From Paenibacillus macquariensis (GTDB taxonomy: Bacteria; Bacillota; Bacilli; Paenibacillales; Paenibacillaceae): DNA of 64,000 nt. A program made the position numbers and the translations under genes. The notes under the pieces are model-generated. The model had not been told where the DNA came from and made no database searches. It saw only the letters and a list, made by a program, of their open reading frames with translations. Location: NCBI RefSeq assembly GCF_900156375.1, contig NZ_FTNK01000004.1:124001-188000 (forward strand), read 5' to 3'. This document shows, in pieces, positions 35,505-45,192 of the stretch (position 1 is its first letter; each line of letters begins with the position of its first letter).

Positions 35505-36203
35505 TTGGTGGAGCCTGTGAATGAGATTATTCTGTATGTAGCATACGATGGTGAGTCCGCGGTTCCCATTATTGCGGCAATAAGAGAAGCGAATTACGAA
35601 GTGATCGAGGTTTCCAATAACAAAGGGGCACAAGAATATGCAGAAATTCATGATATAGATATGCTGATTTTGGACCAAGCAAGTGACAAGATGGACTATA
35701 CCCTGATAGGTGAGTTGCATACAGGGAGAAGACCTTTTGTGACGATGGTCCTGTCCGATCAGATGAAGACTGAAGATATAATAAATGGGTTTAATGAAGG
35801 GGCCAATGAATATATAACGAAGCCAGTTCAGATTGAAATCGTATTGGTTCGTATTCATAATTTGTTTAATCTGGTGTCGAAAGAAGGACATGATAAGTCG
35901 CTCCCTATCACCATTGGTGACCTAACTATTGATCCCAAAAGCCGCAGAGTCATGCGTAATACACAGGACATTCAATTAACACGTAAAGAATACGATTTGT
36001 TATCGTATTTAGCAAAACATGTCAATGAAGTGTGTAGTAGAGAAGAGATTCTACAACAAGTGTGGAACTATGATTTTCTTTTAGGAACGAATGTGGTAGA
36101 TGTATATATACGTCATTTGAGAGTTAAATTGGACAAGGGGTTCCAACACAAAATGATTCAAACCTCACGAGGGGTAGGATATATATTAGAGGAACCTAGA
36201 TAG
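35505..36203 (+). CDS. OmpR-type DNA-binding regulator with degenerate receiver
   Basis: The 232-residue protein has a receiver domain (about 1-120) and a winged-helix output domain (about 130-230; LTRKEYDLLSYLAKH, VVDVYIRHLRVKLD, SRGVGYILEEP). The output half is canonical. In the receiver, the central Asp of LILDQA and the TKP lysine (YITKPVQ) are kept, but the N-terminal acidic pair is VAYDGES instead of VDDE, so Mg-dependent phosphorylation should be poor. No histidine kinase gene is adjacent. The start is unclear: TTG 35505, GTG 35508 and GTG 35517 are in frame. It may act without phosphorylation, as atypical regulators do. Confidence 0.85.
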   Translation: MVEPVNEIILYVAYDGESAVPIIAAIREANYEVIEVSNNKGAQEYAEIHDIDMLILDQASDKMDYTLIGELHTGRRPFVTMVLSDQMKTEDIINGFNEGANEYITKPVQIEIVLVRIHNLFNLVSKEGHDKSLPITIGDLTIDPKSRRVMRNTQDIQLTRKEYDLLSYLAKHVNEVCSREEILQQVWNYDFLLGTNVVDVYIRHLRVKLDKGFQHKMIQTSRGVGYILEEPR

Positions 36204-36314
36204 ATTGAACTAAAGACGATCCCCCATATTCATGATTATCTATAGAAAAGATTGCACTAGTGAGCCCAAACTTTAGTTCATTATATTTAGATAATTAAAT
36301 TCATGTGAGCACGC

Positions 36315-36350
36315 AAAAAAACTGACAGTCAAGAAAACTGTCAGTTTTAT
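36315..36350. terminator. Bidirectional terminator
   Basis: AAAACTGACAGT (36318-36329) and ACTGTCAGTTTT (36337-36348) form a perfect stem, flanked by A and T runs. It lies between the convergent regulator and NlpC/P60 genes and can end both. Confidence 0.88.
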
Positions 36351-36375
36351 ATATATGAAGTATGAATGGTTGTGG

Positions 36376-36885
36376 TTAAAGGACACGACGTGCTTTAAGA
36401 TAGGTTTTCTTCCAGTTACCTTTGTTTAGATCAGAGATTACAACACCTGGTTGTCCGTAAGTATGAAGGATTTTACCGTTGCCGATATACGTCGCAACAT
36501 GTGTGACATTCTTTCCAGTCGCTCTACTTCCTGTAGAGAAGAATACGAGATCTCCTACTTTAAGATTAGCTTTAGAAACAGCAACTCCCATTTTGGATTG
36601 TGCTACAGATGTACGTGGTAATGTAACACCATATTTACCATAGATTCGTTTCATAAGTGAAGAACAGTCGAAATTTCTAGTTGTAGTCGTTGCAGCACCG
36701 AATTTATATGGCGTTCCAAGAAAAGTTTTACCATAGCTGATGATTTTACTAGCTTTTGATGTTGTTGCAGTAGCGGTAGTTGCTGCTTCAGCAACTGGGC
36801 TAGCGACCGTGATCGCAGCAGTTAAAGCAAGAGATGAGCATATTCCTATTACTGCAAATCTATGAGTCCATGTATGTTTAGTCAT
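36376..36885 (-). CDS. NlpC/P60 cell-wall endopeptidase
   Basis: The 169-residue protein has a signal peptide (cleavage near VAEAA, residue 35), a Ser/Thr/Ala linker, and one NlpC/P60 domain from about 47. The catalytic Cys is in NFDCSSLMK, the His in VTHVATYIG, and a third polar residue (His) follows in LHTYGQ. These enzymes cut the D-Glu-to-diamino-acid bond of peptidoglycan stems. There is no LysM or SH3 targeting domain, so it is a minimal form. GGAGG precedes ATG 36883-36885. A small hairpin with six T's at 36983-37004 stands in its upstream region. Confidence 0.92.
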   Translation of the reverse strand: MTKHTWTHRFAVIGICSSLALTAAITVASPVAEAATTATATTSKASKIISYGKTFLGTPYKFGAATTTTRNFDCSSLMKRIYGKYGVTLPRTSVAQSKMGVAVSKANLKVGDLVFFSTGSRATGKNVTHVATYIGNGKILHTYGQPGVVISDLNKGNWKKTYLKARRVL

Positions 36886-36982
36886 GTTGTAGTACCTCCG
36901 ATAGTTTCTGTTTTAATAGTGTCTAGTTGTGCTCGAAACCAAGTATAACAGTTTTGTAACAACCTAATATTTGGAGATCTAC

Positions 36983-37004
36983 TAAAAAAGACTGATATAC
37001 CAGT
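36983..37004 (-). terminator. Small hairpin with T-run, upstream of NlpC/P60 gene
   Basis: On the minus strand GACTG and CAGTC pair around a six-base loop, followed by TTTTTT. It may end leftover transcription from thiN, or attenuate the hydrolase gene. No known riboswitch core is seen next to it. Confidence 0.5.
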
Positions 37005-37075
37005 CGCTAGAGTTGCTTTATTAAAATTTGATTAAAAGTTACAAATAATTAATTAATTGTCGTATGTAGACATAG

Positions 37076-37119
37076 AAAAAGCCAAGAATGCTATGACAGC
37101 ATAGGTTCTTGGCTTTTTC
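37076..37119. terminator. Intrinsic terminator of thiN
   Basis: AAAAAGCCAAGAA and TTCTTGGCTTTTT form the stem, with an inner GCTAT/ATAGC-like pairing. A and T runs on both ends make it work on either strand. It is placed right after thiN on the minus strand. Confidence 0.88.
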
Positions 37120-37153
37120 TAAGGAATCTTATAGATTACAAAATTGTATTAAT

Positions 37154-37795
37154 TTAATCTTTGCTTTGGATCACGAGTAACAATCCGCTTTCGATAGAGA
37201 CGGAACCTTGTTCACCTGTAAGGCGATTACTAATCCCTAGCGATTGTCCTAATTTCAAAGTTGCATCCTCTAGCGGATACTCAAATCCTTCTATAGTAAT
37301 ACCCGTCACTTCAGCAGTCATCGGTAGGAGTGAAACATAGGTATACCCCAAATTGGTGACTTCAAGTGAAGAGCCAGTCATCGAGATGTAATTGTTCTTG
37401 TCGAGTATTGTGAGTGAAGTATGGTGTTGAAGTGCTCGATTGAGCATCTGAATGTTAGCTAACGTATGATCAAGACGAGTACCTGTTCCGCCAATTAATA
37501 AAATATGCGTAGGACGTTGTTTAAGCGCAATCTCAAAGGCCAGTTCGGTGTCTGTAAGATTCTTATCTATCGCATCGCAGTCCATCATTTCACCACTAGA
37601 TGAAGAAACGATTAATTTCTCCTCTTCCGAGATGGAATCGAAATCACCGACAGATATATGAGGATGAACGTTATTGTTGATTAAGAATAAGGCACCTTTA
37701 TCGGCTCCTATAATGTAGTCATCTTTTTCGATTTGATCCAAGAACTCTGGAAATAGGCTTCCACCTGAAAAAATGATTACGCGTTTATGTGTCAT
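37154..37795 (-). CDS. thiN: Thiamine pyrophosphokinase
   Basis: This enzyme makes thiamine diphosphate from thiamine and ATP. The 213-residue product shows the family blocks GADKGA (IIGADKGALFL), VGDFDS, the acidic KNLTDTELA block, GGTGTRLDHTLANI and GISN near the C-terminus. The order and size match bacterial ThiN. I chose ATG 37793-37795, seven bases after GGAGG, over a seven-residue extension. No TPP riboswitch is seen. It is divergent from the TRIC-like gene. Confidence 0.93.
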   Translation of the reverse strand: MTHKRVIIFSGGSLFPEFLDQIEKDDYIIGADKGALFLINNNVHPHISVGDFDSISEEEKLIVSSSSGEMMDCDAIDKNLTDTELAFEIALKQRPTHILLIGGTGTRLDHTLANIQMLNRALQHHTSLTILDKNNYISMTGSSLEVTNLGYTYVSLLPMTAEVTGITIEGFEYPLEDATLKLGQSLGISNRLTGEQGSVSIESGLLLVIQSKD

Positions 37796-37960
37796 ATGTA
37801 TGTCCTCCAAGATCATTTTAATAGATAGATTGAACTAAATGCGAAGTATCAATACTTAATTGAAGCTAAAGACAAGTATAAATGAGAATTCATGGTTGCA
37901 CAATTCATATCGTCATGATTACAATGGTGACAGCATCATGATAGGAAAGAGGTCGCTCTA

Positions 37961-38593
37961 GTGGATATGCATATATTTGAGTGGTTTAGTATTATCGGAA
38001 CGATAGCGTTTGCGATGTCGGGCGCTTTTGTTGCAATGGAAGAAGAGTATGATATCCTCGGAGTGATCGTCTTAGGACTTGTCACAGCATTTGGTGGAGG
38101 GATTGTACGAAATGTGTTAATTGGTGTTCCTGTGACGTCATTATGGAGTCAGGGATTGCTGATTCGTCTGGCGCTTATTTCTGTCGTGATTGCTTTTATA
38201 CTACCTCTGAAATGGATTAAGCACTGGAAGAAAACAGAAGCATTATTCGATGCGATTGGATTGTCTGCCTTCGCGATACAAGGAGCAATCTATGCAACGG
38301 AAATGAATCATCCCTTAGGTGCGGTTCTCGTCGCCGCTGTTTTAACTGGGATCGGTGGGGGAATCATACGTGATATACTTGCGGGGCGAAAACCACTTGT
38401 ATTACGTGATGAGATCTATGCCGTATGGGCGATGATTGCAGGTCTGGCCATTGGATTGAATTGGTTGCACAATTCTTGGGAGCTGCTAACATTGTTCGTA
38501 TGTGTCGTTGTATTTAGAATGTTGTCTGTCTTCTATAAGTGGAGACTGCCAAGACGTTCTATAAGTAATTCTACATCAAGTCTTAGCGGATAA
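37961..38593 (+). CDS. TRIC-family (UPF0126) membrane channel
   Basis: The 210-residue protein has six or seven hydrophobic segments and an internal duplication: FGGGIVRNVLIG in the first half matches GIGGGIIRDILAG in the second. This repeated Gly-rich bend marks the bacterial trimeric intracellular cation (TRIC) channel family, formerly UPF0126 or YadS. Members conduct monovalent cations in vitro; their role in bacteria is open. GTG 37961 has AAAGAGG eight bases upstream. It has no partner gene. Confidence 0.9.
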   Translation: MDMHIFEWFSIIGTIAFAMSGAFVAMEEEYDILGVIVLGLVTAFGGGIVRNVLIGVPVTSLWSQGLLIRLALISVVIAFILPLKWIKHWKKTEALFDAIGLSAFAIQGAIYATEMNHPLGAVLVAAVLTGIGGGIIRDILAGRKPLVLRDEIYAVWAMIAGLAIGLNWLHNSWELLTLFVCVVVFRMLSVFYKWRLPRRSISNSTSSLSG

Positions 38594-38637
38594 CTGATCC
38601 GTATACTAACGCGTTTGTTTGGAAAGGATGAGCACAT

Positions 38638-39102
38638 TTGATTAACGTACTATTTGTCTGTCTCGGAAACATTTGTAGATCTCCCATGGCTGAAGCTGTA
38701 CTACGGGACAAGATTAAGAAGCAAGGATTAGAGCATCAAATTACTGTGGATTCCGCAGGTACAGGAGATTGGCATATCGGTCATCCTCCGCATGAAGGAA
38801 CTAGAAGACTGCTAGATTCGCATGTGATTGGTTATGAAGGAATGGCAGCTCGACAAGTGATAAGTCAAGATTTCAGTGCTTTTGAGTACATAGTCTGTAT
38901 GGATGAATCGAATCTGACGAACCTTCGGAAAATTGAGGGAGGAACAGAGGCAAGTATCATTCAGTTTATGGATTTATTACCAGATGAGAAGTTACGTGAA
39001 GTGCCAGATCCTTATTTCACTGGAAACTTTGAAGAGGTATATGAATTGATGAACGCGGGTTGTGACGTATTATTGGATAAAATAGTGAAAGAAAAGCTAT
39101 AA
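38638..39102 (+). CDS. Low-molecular-weight protein tyrosine phosphatase
   Basis: The 154-residue enzyme has the phosphate loop CLGNICRS (nucleophile Cys8, Arg14) at its start and the general-acid Asp in DPYFTG near residue 122. This is the LMW-PTP fold, as in YfkJ/YwlE. Those relatives dephosphorylate tyrosine (YfkJ) or arginine (YwlE); the two cannot be separated with confidence here, though an Ile in the loop is more common in tyrosine-type enzymes. TTG 38638 follows GGAAAGGATG. A terminator follows at 39111. Confidence 0.9.
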   Translation: MINVLFVCLGNICRSPMAEAVLRDKIKKQGLEHQITVDSAGTGDWHIGHPPHEGTRRLLDSHVIGYEGMAARQVISQDFSAFEYIVCMDESNLTNLRKIEGGTEASIIQFMDLLPDEKLREVPDPYFTGNFEEVYELMNAGCDVLLDKIVKEKL

Positions 39103-39110
39103 TGATTACA

Positions 39111-39136
39111 AGAGGCATGATTTAACATGCCTTTTT
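39111..39136 (+). terminator. Intrinsic terminator
   Basis: AGGCATG (39113-39119) pairs with CATGCCT (39126-39132) and T's follow. It closes the phosphatase gene. Confidence 0.85.
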
Positions 39137-39177
39137 GAAAGACTCTTCATGAAAGCGCAGTCATTTTGATGCGAAAA

Positions 39178-39227
39178 AATAAATCCTAACCTCATATCGA
39201 TAACATGAGCGTGTAGGATTTACTTTT
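39178..39227 (-). terminator. Intrinsic terminator of the esterase gene
   Basis: TAAATCCTA and TAGGATTTA form the outer stem, and CTCAT/ATGAG an inner one. On the minus strand a T-rich run follows, just after the esterase stop. Confidence 0.8.
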
Positions 39228-39239
39228 AGAATTAAGATC

Positions 39240-39971
39240 TTATTCTTCAAAAAAATACAATAGAGCGTCTGGTAACTCTTTTTGCCAGAACCCCCAAAGA
39301 TGACGACCCTCTTTTTCTTCATAATGAACTTGTGCTCCGCGTTCTTCTAAGAGGTTCTTCGTATCTCTATTCAACTGAACGAAATCATACGTACCTGTGT
39401 CTGTCGTGAATTCATTCTCTTGAAGACCCACAATCATGAAGATGTTTAACCAGGATAAGTCTGTTTCAGAAGCAATAAGTTGTTGTGAAGCTTCATAATA
39501 AGCACCGGACAAGCTAAGAACCCGCGTGAACAAGTGTGGATATCTAAGGGCTATATGAAGAGAAACGCTCCCACCAAGGGAGTCACCAGCAATCAAAGTT
39601 TCGGAGGTCTCGGTTCGAACGGGATATTTCTGCTGCACATAGGGGATAATTTCTTCAGCAAAACATTTCACGTATGCCTCAAATCTGCTACCGAAAGGTG
39701 CATATTCTGCTGTGCGGACGGATGTGTCGACCTCCACACCTACAATAATAAAAGGTTCAGCACCTCCATCAAGTATGAGGCCATTGGCAATAGTAGCAAT
39801 ACGACCGAAATTGAAAAATTCTTCACCATCTTGGCAGTATACAACAGGGTAGCTAACAATTTCATTATATCCAGGAGGTAAATAGATACGAAGATTACGA
39901 GTTTCTGCAAGATAGTTACTGTTTATTTCTTCTTTTATAATGGTCCGTTTTAAGTAACGAGAATCGGTCAT
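39240..39971 (-). CDS. Putative esterase (Fes/IroE-like alpha/beta hydrolase)
   Basis: The 243-residue hydrolase belongs to the esterase-D/enterochelin-esterase-like group (YbbA, BesA types). The nucleophile Ser is in IAGDSLGGS (about residue 130), and the His is in GRHLWGFWQ near the end. The oxyanion strand YPVVYCQDGEEFF lies near residue 45. There is no signal peptide. Relatives hydrolyse siderophore esters or acyl esters. No siderophore genes are near, so the substrate is open. Confidence 0.85.
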   Translation of the reverse strand: MTDSRYLKRTIIKEEINSNYLAETRNLRIYLPPGYNEIVSYPVVYCQDGEEFFNFGRIATIANGLILDGGAEPFIIVGVEVDTSVRTAEYAPFGSRFEAYVKCFAEEIIPYVQQKYPVRTETSETLIAGDSLGGSVSLHIALRYPHLFTRVLSLSGAYYEASQQLIASETDLSWLNIFMIVGLQENEFTTDTGTYDFVQLNRDTKNLLEERGAQVHYEEKEGRHLWGFWQKELPDALLYFFEE

Positions 39972-40142
39972 CTAAGGTCACCTTTTCTTGGGTTGATTTT
40001 TTTGCAATGGGCAAAGCGATAAGCTAAGATATTGTTGTGAATTAATTCGCTGTGTTGTTTAATTGTACTATCTGTTATACCAATTATTTTGTACTGTTAT
40101 ACATACAAAAATCAAAATAATTGATTTAGATGGTATTTACCT

Positions 40143-40172
40143 TTGACTTAACGTATAGAACAGGTATATAAT
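40143..40172 (+). promoter_or_regulatory. pdh operon promoter
   Basis: TTGACT (40143-40148) and TATAAT (40167-40172) are spaced by 18 bp, close to sigma-A consensus. It lies 54 bp upstream of pdhA. Confidence 0.8.
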
Positions 40173-40225
40173 AATTCTATAACAGGCGCACATGATAATC
40201 AAATTTTTTTGTTGAGGTGAAGATG

Positions 40226-41293
40226 ATGAGCAAGGTTCCTTATGAAGTGTATACAGAGGAAGTAGAAGCGCTGTCCGTTCTATCTCCAGATGGTGAAATC
40301 GTTAATGAAGCTATGATGCCGAAACTTACTGATGATCAATTGAAAGAAATTATGTATCGTATGGTATTTACACGTACTTGGGATGACCGTGCAGTTAACT
40401 TAGGTCGTCAAGGACGTCTTGGTTTTTATGCTCCTGTGTCTGGTCAAGAAGCAACGATGATCGGTAGCGAGTATGCTCTACAGAAAGAAGATTTTGTATG
40501 TCCTGGATATCGTGACATTCCGCAATTGGTATGGCATGGCCTTCCACTTTATCAAGCGTTCTTATATTCACGTGGTCACCAACATGGAGGTCAAATTCCA
40601 GAAGGTGTTAACGTATTGATGCCACAGATTATTATCGGTGCGCAAATTCTCCATGCAATGGGTATTGCAATGGGATTCAAACTTAAAAAACAAAAACAAG
40701 TAGCTATCACATATACAGGTGACGGTGGTTCGTCTGAAGGTGACTTCTATGAAGGTCTAAACTATGCAGGCGTATATAAACTACCGGTCATTTTCTTTGT
40801 TCAAAACAATGGTTATGCAATCACTACACCATTCTCCAAACAAACAGCGGCTCTTTCTATTGCTCATAAAGCAGTAGCTGCGGGTATTAGAGGTATTAAA
40901 GTTGACGGTATGGACGTATTTGCTGTCATTAGTGCTGTGCAAGAAGCTGCAGAACGTGGTCGTAATGGTGAAGGTGCAACATTGATCGAAGCCGTAACAT
41001 ATCGTTTCCGTCCACATTCCTTGTCAGATGATGCTAGTAAATATCGGACGAAGGAAGAAGAAGTGGAATGGAGTGCGAAGGATCCTATCGCACGTCTTGC
41101 TAAGTATTTGGAGAAAAAAGGTCTTTGGACTGAAGAAGATACAGCACGTGTAAGAGAAGAAGCTAAGGCTGAAGTAAATGAACAGATCAAAAAAGCAGAG
41201 AAAACAGAAAAAATGACAGTATCCGGTTTGCTTGACAGTATGTTCGAGACTACACCGAAATATCTGGAAGAACAAAAAGCCGATTTCGAATAG
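40226..41293 (+). CDS. pdhA: Pyruvate dehydrogenase E1 alpha
   Basis: E1 alpha and E1 beta decarboxylate pyruvate with thiamine diphosphate and pass the acetyl group to E2. The 355-residue product has the diphosphate motif GDGGSSEGDFYEG ending in NN (FFVQNNGYA), and the phosphorylation-loop-like YRFRPHSLSDD. It is first in a pdhABCD operon driven by the promoter at 40143. Among ATG 40223, ATG 40226 and GTG 40217, I take 40226 for the best spacing to GAGGTG. The string of pdh genes and lipoyl E2 favours pyruvate over branched-chain acids. Confidence 0.95.
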   Translation: MSKVPYEVYTEEVEALSVLSPDGEIVNEAMMPKLTDDQLKEIMYRMVFTRTWDDRAVNLGRQGRLGFYAPVSGQEATMIGSEYALQKEDFVCPGYRDIPQLVWHGLPLYQAFLYSRGHQHGGQIPEGVNVLMPQIIIGAQILHAMGIAMGFKLKKQKQVAITYTGDGGSSEGDFYEGLNYAGVYKLPVIFFVQNNGYAITTPFSKQTAALSIAHKAVAAGIRGIKVDGMDVFAVISAVQEAAERGRNGEGATLIEAVTYRFRPHSLSDDASKYRTKEEEVEWSAKDPIARLAKYLEKKGLWTEEDTARVREEAKAEVNEQIKKAEKTEKMTVSGLLDSMFETTPKYLEEQKADFE

Positions 41294-41355
41294 AGATAAT
41301 TTACAACATATAAATAACCAACGTGACTGCGAATGTTTAAGGAGGATATGAAGCA

Positions 41356-42333
41356 ATGGCTCAAATGAATATGAAAGAAGCAATTCGTGATGCGATGCGC
41401 GTAGAACTTGAACGTGATCCGAACGTCTTGATCTTCGGAGAAGATGTAGGGAATGTAGGTGGTGTTTTCCGCGTAACAGAAGGTTTGCAAAAAGCTTTCG
41501 GAGAAGATCGTGTATTTGATACTCCACTAGCTGAATCTGCCATCGGTGGATTGGCTGTAGGACTTGGTATCCAAGGATTCCGTCCAATTGCTGAAATTCA
41601 ATTTATTGGATTTATCTTTGAAGCGATGGATCAAATGTTGATTCAAGCAGCTCGTATGCGTTACCGTTCAGGTGGACGTTACCATTCTCCAATCGTTTTC
41701 CGTACACCATTCGGTGGTGGCGTTAAAGCGGCAGAACTACACACAGATTCCTTGGAAGGTTTGATTGCTCAAACTCCGGGTATTAAAGTAGTAGTACCAT
41801 CTAATCCTTACGATGCAAAAGGACTATTGATCTCTGCAATTCGCGACAACGATCCAGTATTCTTTATGGAGCATTTGAATCTTTATCATGCATTCCGTGC
41901 AGAAGTTCCAGAAGGTGAATACACCATCGAACTTGGTAAAGCTAATATCGTTCGTGAAGGTTCTGACGTAACCATCATTTCTTACGGAATGACTGTTCAT
42001 ACAGCTACGAAAGCAGCTGATGAGTTGGAGAAATCAGGAATCAAAGCTGAAATTATTGACTTACGTACATTAAATCCACTTGATATAGATACGATTGTAA
42101 CATCGATTAAGAAAACGAATCGTGCGATTGTTGTACAGGAAGCGCAAAAGAGCGCTGGTATTGCAGCTGAGGTTATTGCTCAAATCAACGAAAAAGCTAT
42201 TCTACACTTGGAAGCTCCAGTACTTCGTGTTGCGGGTCCAGATACGATCTATCCTTTTGCACAAATCGAAGATTCATGGCTCCCTACACCAGCTCGTATT
42301 ATCAAAGCTGTTAATACCGTGTTGGAATACTAA
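41356..42333 (+). CDS. pdhB: Pyruvate dehydrogenase E1 beta
   Basis: The 325-residue partner of PdhA forms the other half of the E1 active site. It shows [13 protein letters not shown], the Glu-bearing block [21 protein letters not shown], and the C-terminal VAGPDT. Length and order match the family exactly. AAGGAGG lies ten bases before the ATG. The codon choice here (GGT, CGT, GAA-rich) is more biased than in the neighbours outside the operon, suggesting high expression. Confidence 0.96.
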   Translation: MAQMNMKEAIRDAMRVELERDPNVLIFGEDVGNVGGVFRVTEGLQKAFGEDRVFDTPLAESAIGGLAVGLGIQGFRPIAEIQFIGFIFEAMDQMLIQAARMRYRSGGRYHSPIVFRTPFGGGVKAAELHTDSLEGLIAQTPGIKVVVPSNPYDAKGLLISAIRDNDPVFFMEHLNLYHAFRAEVPEGEYTIELGKANIVREGSDVTIISYGMTVHTATKAADELEKSGIKAEIIDLRTLNPLDIDTIVTSIKKTNRAIVVQEAQKSAGIAAEVIAQINEKAILHLEAPVLRVAGPDTIYPFAQIEDSWLPTPARIIKAVNTVLEY

Positions 42334-42366
42334 CAGCTCGCAGTCATTAATAAGGAGGTAAAAACA

Positions 42367-43662
42367 TTGGCTAAATTTGAATACCGTTTCCCAGAATTAG
42401 GCGAAGGTTTACACGAAGGTGAAATCATCAAGATGCATATCAAAGTTGGTGATAAAGTTACTGATGATTCTATCGTAATGGAAGTACAGAATGACAAAGC
42501 AGTTATTGAAGTTCCATGCCCAGTGGATGGTACAGTACTAGAAGTGCTAACCAAAGACGGACAAGTATGTCGCGTAGGTGACGTTGTAGCTGTTATTGAT
42601 GCTGTAGGTGACGTTCCTGAGCAAGATGCTCACGCTAGCGATCATTCTAGTCAAGAAGCAGACGTAGCAAAAGGTAGCGCTGACACGACTTCTTCACCAG
42701 CTAATGCTGAAGTTGTTGCTTCAGCAGCTCCGAATAAAGACGTTCTTGCAACACCAAGCGTGCGTAAATTCGCTCGTGAGCAAGGTATTGATATCTCTAC
42801 CGTAACGGGTACTGGTAATAACGGTAAAGTTACGAAGGAAGATGTTGAATCCTTTAAGAACGGTGGTCAAGCGACTTCAGCTGCACCGGCAGCTGCTGCA
42901 ACTTCGACTGAAGAAGCTCCTAAGGCTGCTTCAACTGCAACAACTTCGGTTAGTGTTAGCGGAGAAGAAGAACGTGTACCATTCAAGGGTATCCGTAAAA
43001 TGATCTCTAACGCGATGGTTAAATCAGCTTACACTGCTCCACACGTAACAATTATGGATGAAGTAGATGTAACTGACTTGGTGGATTTCCGTACACGTAT
43101 GAAACCAATCGCTGAGAAAAAAGGAATCAAAGTTACTTATCTTCCATTTATCGTGAAAGCACTTGTTGCGGCTTGCCGTCAATTCCCTGCACTTAATGCG
43201 ATGATTGATGAAGAAAGCAACGAAATTGTTTACAAGAAATACTACAATATCGGTATTGCTACAGATACAGATAATGGTTTGATCGTTCCAGTTATCAAAG
43301 ACGCTGATCGTAAGAGCATCTGGATGGTTGCTGATTCAATCAAAGACCTAGCGGTTCGTGGACGTGATGGTAAATTGTCCCCTAACGAAATGAAGGGTAG
43401 TACAATTTCAATCTCTAACATCGGTTCTGCTGGCGGTATGTTCTTTACTCCAATCATCAACTTCCCTGAAGTTGCAATTTTGGGTACAGGTCGTATCTCT
43501 GAAAAAGCCGTAGTTAAGAATGGTGAAATTGTTATTGCACCAGTTATGGCATTGTCATTAAGCTTTGACCACCGTATTATCGATGGCGCTACTGCACAAA
43601 ACTTTATGAACTACATTAAAACACTGCTCAATAATCCTGAGCTATTAGTAATGGAGGTTTAA
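42367..43662 (+). CDS. pdhC: Dihydrolipoamide acetyltransferase (E2)
   Basis: E2 forms the core of the complex and moves acetyl groups onto coenzyme A. The 431 residues comprise one lipoyl domain (about 1-80; lipoylated Lys in QNDKAVIE), a flexible Ala/Ser-rich linker, an E3-binding domain ([15 protein letters not shown]), a second Ala/Thr linker, and the catalytic domain with DHRIIDGA at the end. The single lipoyl domain is as in Bacillus. The start is TTG 42367 after AAGGAGG. Confidence 0.96.
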   Translation: MAKFEYRFPELGEGLHEGEIIKMHIKVGDKVTDDSIVMEVQNDKAVIEVPCPVDGTVLEVLTKDGQVCRVGDVVAVIDAVGDVPEQDAHASDHSSQEADVAKGSADTTSSPANAEVVASAAPNKDVLATPSVRKFAREQGIDISTVTGTGNNGKVTKEDVESFKNGGQATSAAPAAAATSTEEAPKAASTATTSVSVSGEEERVPFKGIRKMISNAMVKSAYTAPHVTIMDEVDVTDLVDFRTRMKPIAEKKGIKVTYLPFIVKALVAACRQFPALNAMIDEESNEIVYKKYYNIGIATDTDNGLIVPVIKDADRKSIWMVADSIKDLAVRGRDGKLSPNEMKGSTISISNIGSAGGMFFTPIINFPEVAILGTGRISEKAVVKNGEIVIAPVMALSLSFDHRIIDGATAQNFMNYIKTLLNNPELLVMEV

Positions 43663-43664
43663 TC

Positions 43665-45086
43665 ATGGTAGTTGGAGACGCTTCTCTTGATATCGATACG
43701 TTAGTCATTGGTGCAGGTCCTGGTGGTTATGTAGCAGCAATTCGTGCTGCTCAACTAGGCCAAAAGGTATTAATTGTAGATAAATCCGAAGTTGGTGGAG
43801 TATGCCTTAACCGCGGATGTATTCCTTCCAAAGCTTTGATTGCTGCTGCTCATCATTATGAGTCTGCACAACATGGTGCTGCATTTGGGGTAAGTGCAGA
43901 GAATGTGAAAGTAGATTTCGGTAAAACACAAGAATTCAAAAACAGTGTTGTTAAGAAATTAACTGGTGGCGTTGCTGGATTGCTTAAAGGTAACAAAGTG
44001 GAAGTATTCAATGGTGAATGTATGTTCATCAATGAGAACGAAGCTCGTGTCTTCAATGATCACGAATCTCCACGTTACCGTTTCAAGAACTGTATTATTG
44101 CTACAGGTTCTCGTCCAATCGAACTTAAACCATTCCCATTCGGTGGTCGTATTATGTCTTCAACTGAAGCATTGGATCTTCCTGAAATTCCGAAGAGCCT
44201 AATTGTTATCGGTGGTGGATATATCGGTGCTGAGCTTGGTCAAATGTTCTCGAAATTCGGTACAAAAGTAACGATCGTTGAAGGCTTGGAATCCGTTCTT
44301 AACGGTTTCGATCCAGATATGACTAAACTTGTTGTTAAGAACATGACGAAAACAGGTATTGAAATTATCACTAATGCTAAAGCTGAAAGTGCTACACAAA
44401 CAGATAAAGACGTTACTGTGAAATATTCTGTTGGTGGAGAGTCCAAAGAAGTAACTGCTGAGTACTTGCTTGTTACAGTTGGACGTCGTCCGAATACAGA
44501 CGGTGAACTTGGTCTTGATCTTGTAGGTATCGAAATGGACGAACGTGGATTAGTGAAAGTTGACCATCAAGGTCGTACGAACTTCCCACATATCTTCGCT
44601 ATTGGTGATATCGTTGCAGGTCCTGCTCTTGCTCATAAAGCTTCCTATGAAGCTAAAGTAGCTGCTGAAGCTATCTCTGGTCATACATCTGTTATTGATT
44701 ACAAGTGTATCCCAGCAGTAGCGTTCACAGATCCTGAATGTGCAAGCGTTGGTTATACAGAGAAAGAAGCGAAGGAAAAAGGCTATGAAGTTGTTGTAGC
44801 TAAATTCCCATTTGCCGGTAACGGTCGCGCATTGTCTCTAAATAGCCCTGACGGCTTCGTGAAGTTGATCTCTGAAAAAGGTACTGACCTTGTTCTAGGA
44901 TGCCATATTGCAGGTCTTGAAGCTTCCAACTTGATTGCTGAACTTGGTTTGGCTATCGAAATGGGTGCAACACTTGAAGACATCGCTTTGACAATTCATG
45001 CTCACCCAACATTGGGTGAAATCGTGATGGAAGGTGCCGAGCTAGCTCTTGGTAACCCAATCCACATGATGGCTCCACGTAAATAA
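43665..45086 (+). CDS. pdhD: Dihydrolipoamide dehydrogenase (E3)
   Basis: E3 reoxidises lipoamide with FAD and NAD. The 473 residues show the FAD motif GAGPGGYVAAIRAAQ, redox pair CLNRGC, NAD motif IGGGYIGAE, and the dimer-interface HAHPTLGE. It follows pdhC after two bases, with GGAGG inside pdhC's end, so expression is coupled. A large terminator follows at 45106. It may also serve other 2-oxoacid dehydrogenases, as E3 often does. Confidence 0.97.
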   Translation: MVVGDASLDIDTLVIGAGPGGYVAAIRAAQLGQKVLIVDKSEVGGVCLNRGCIPSKALIAAAHHYESAQHGAAFGVSAENVKVDFGKTQEFKNSVVKKLTGGVAGLLKGNKVEVFNGECMFINENEARVFNDHESPRYRFKNCIIATGSRPIELKPFPFGGRIMSSTEALDLPEIPKSLIVIGGGYIGAELGQMFSKFGTKVTIVEGLESVLNGFDPDMTKLVVKNMTKTGIEIITNAKAESATQTDKDVTVKYSVGGESKEVTAEYLLVTVGRRPNTDGELGLDLVGIEMDERGLVKVDHQGRTNFPHIFAIGDIVAGPALAHKASYEAKVAAEAISGHTSVIDYKCIPAVAFTDPECASVGYTEKEAKEKGYEVVVAKFPFAGNGRALSLNSPDGFVKLISEKGTDLVLGCHIAGLEASNLIAELGLAIEMGATLEDIALTIHAHPTLGEIVMEGAELALGNPIHMMAPRK

Positions 45087-45105
45087 GAAATCGTAACTAA
45101 TATAT

Positions 45106-45153
45106 AAAAGAGTGCTTCTGGCCATTGATGAAATGGTTAGGGGCGCTTTTTTT
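45106..45153 (+). terminator. pdh operon terminator
   Basis: AAAAGAGTGCTTCTGGCCATT pairs, with wobbles and small mismatches, to AATGGTTAGGGGCGCTTTT around GATG, and seven T's follow. It is 20 bp after pdhD. Confidence 0.9.
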
Positions 45154-45192
45154 GTTTTGTTGAATGCATAAGATCTATTCTGTGTGGTGGAT

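Noticed and set aside
36900..37075. c-di-AMP (ydaO) riboswitch before the NlpC/P60 gene
   Set aside because: Such genes often have one in Bacillota, but the conserved core is not present; only a small T-tailed hairpin is seen.
40864..41587. Two minus-strand frames of about 190-210 codons inside pdhA/pdhB
   Set aside because: They are antisense shadows of strongly conserved pdh genes, rich in His/Phe/Leu/Ser as expected for the opposite strand.
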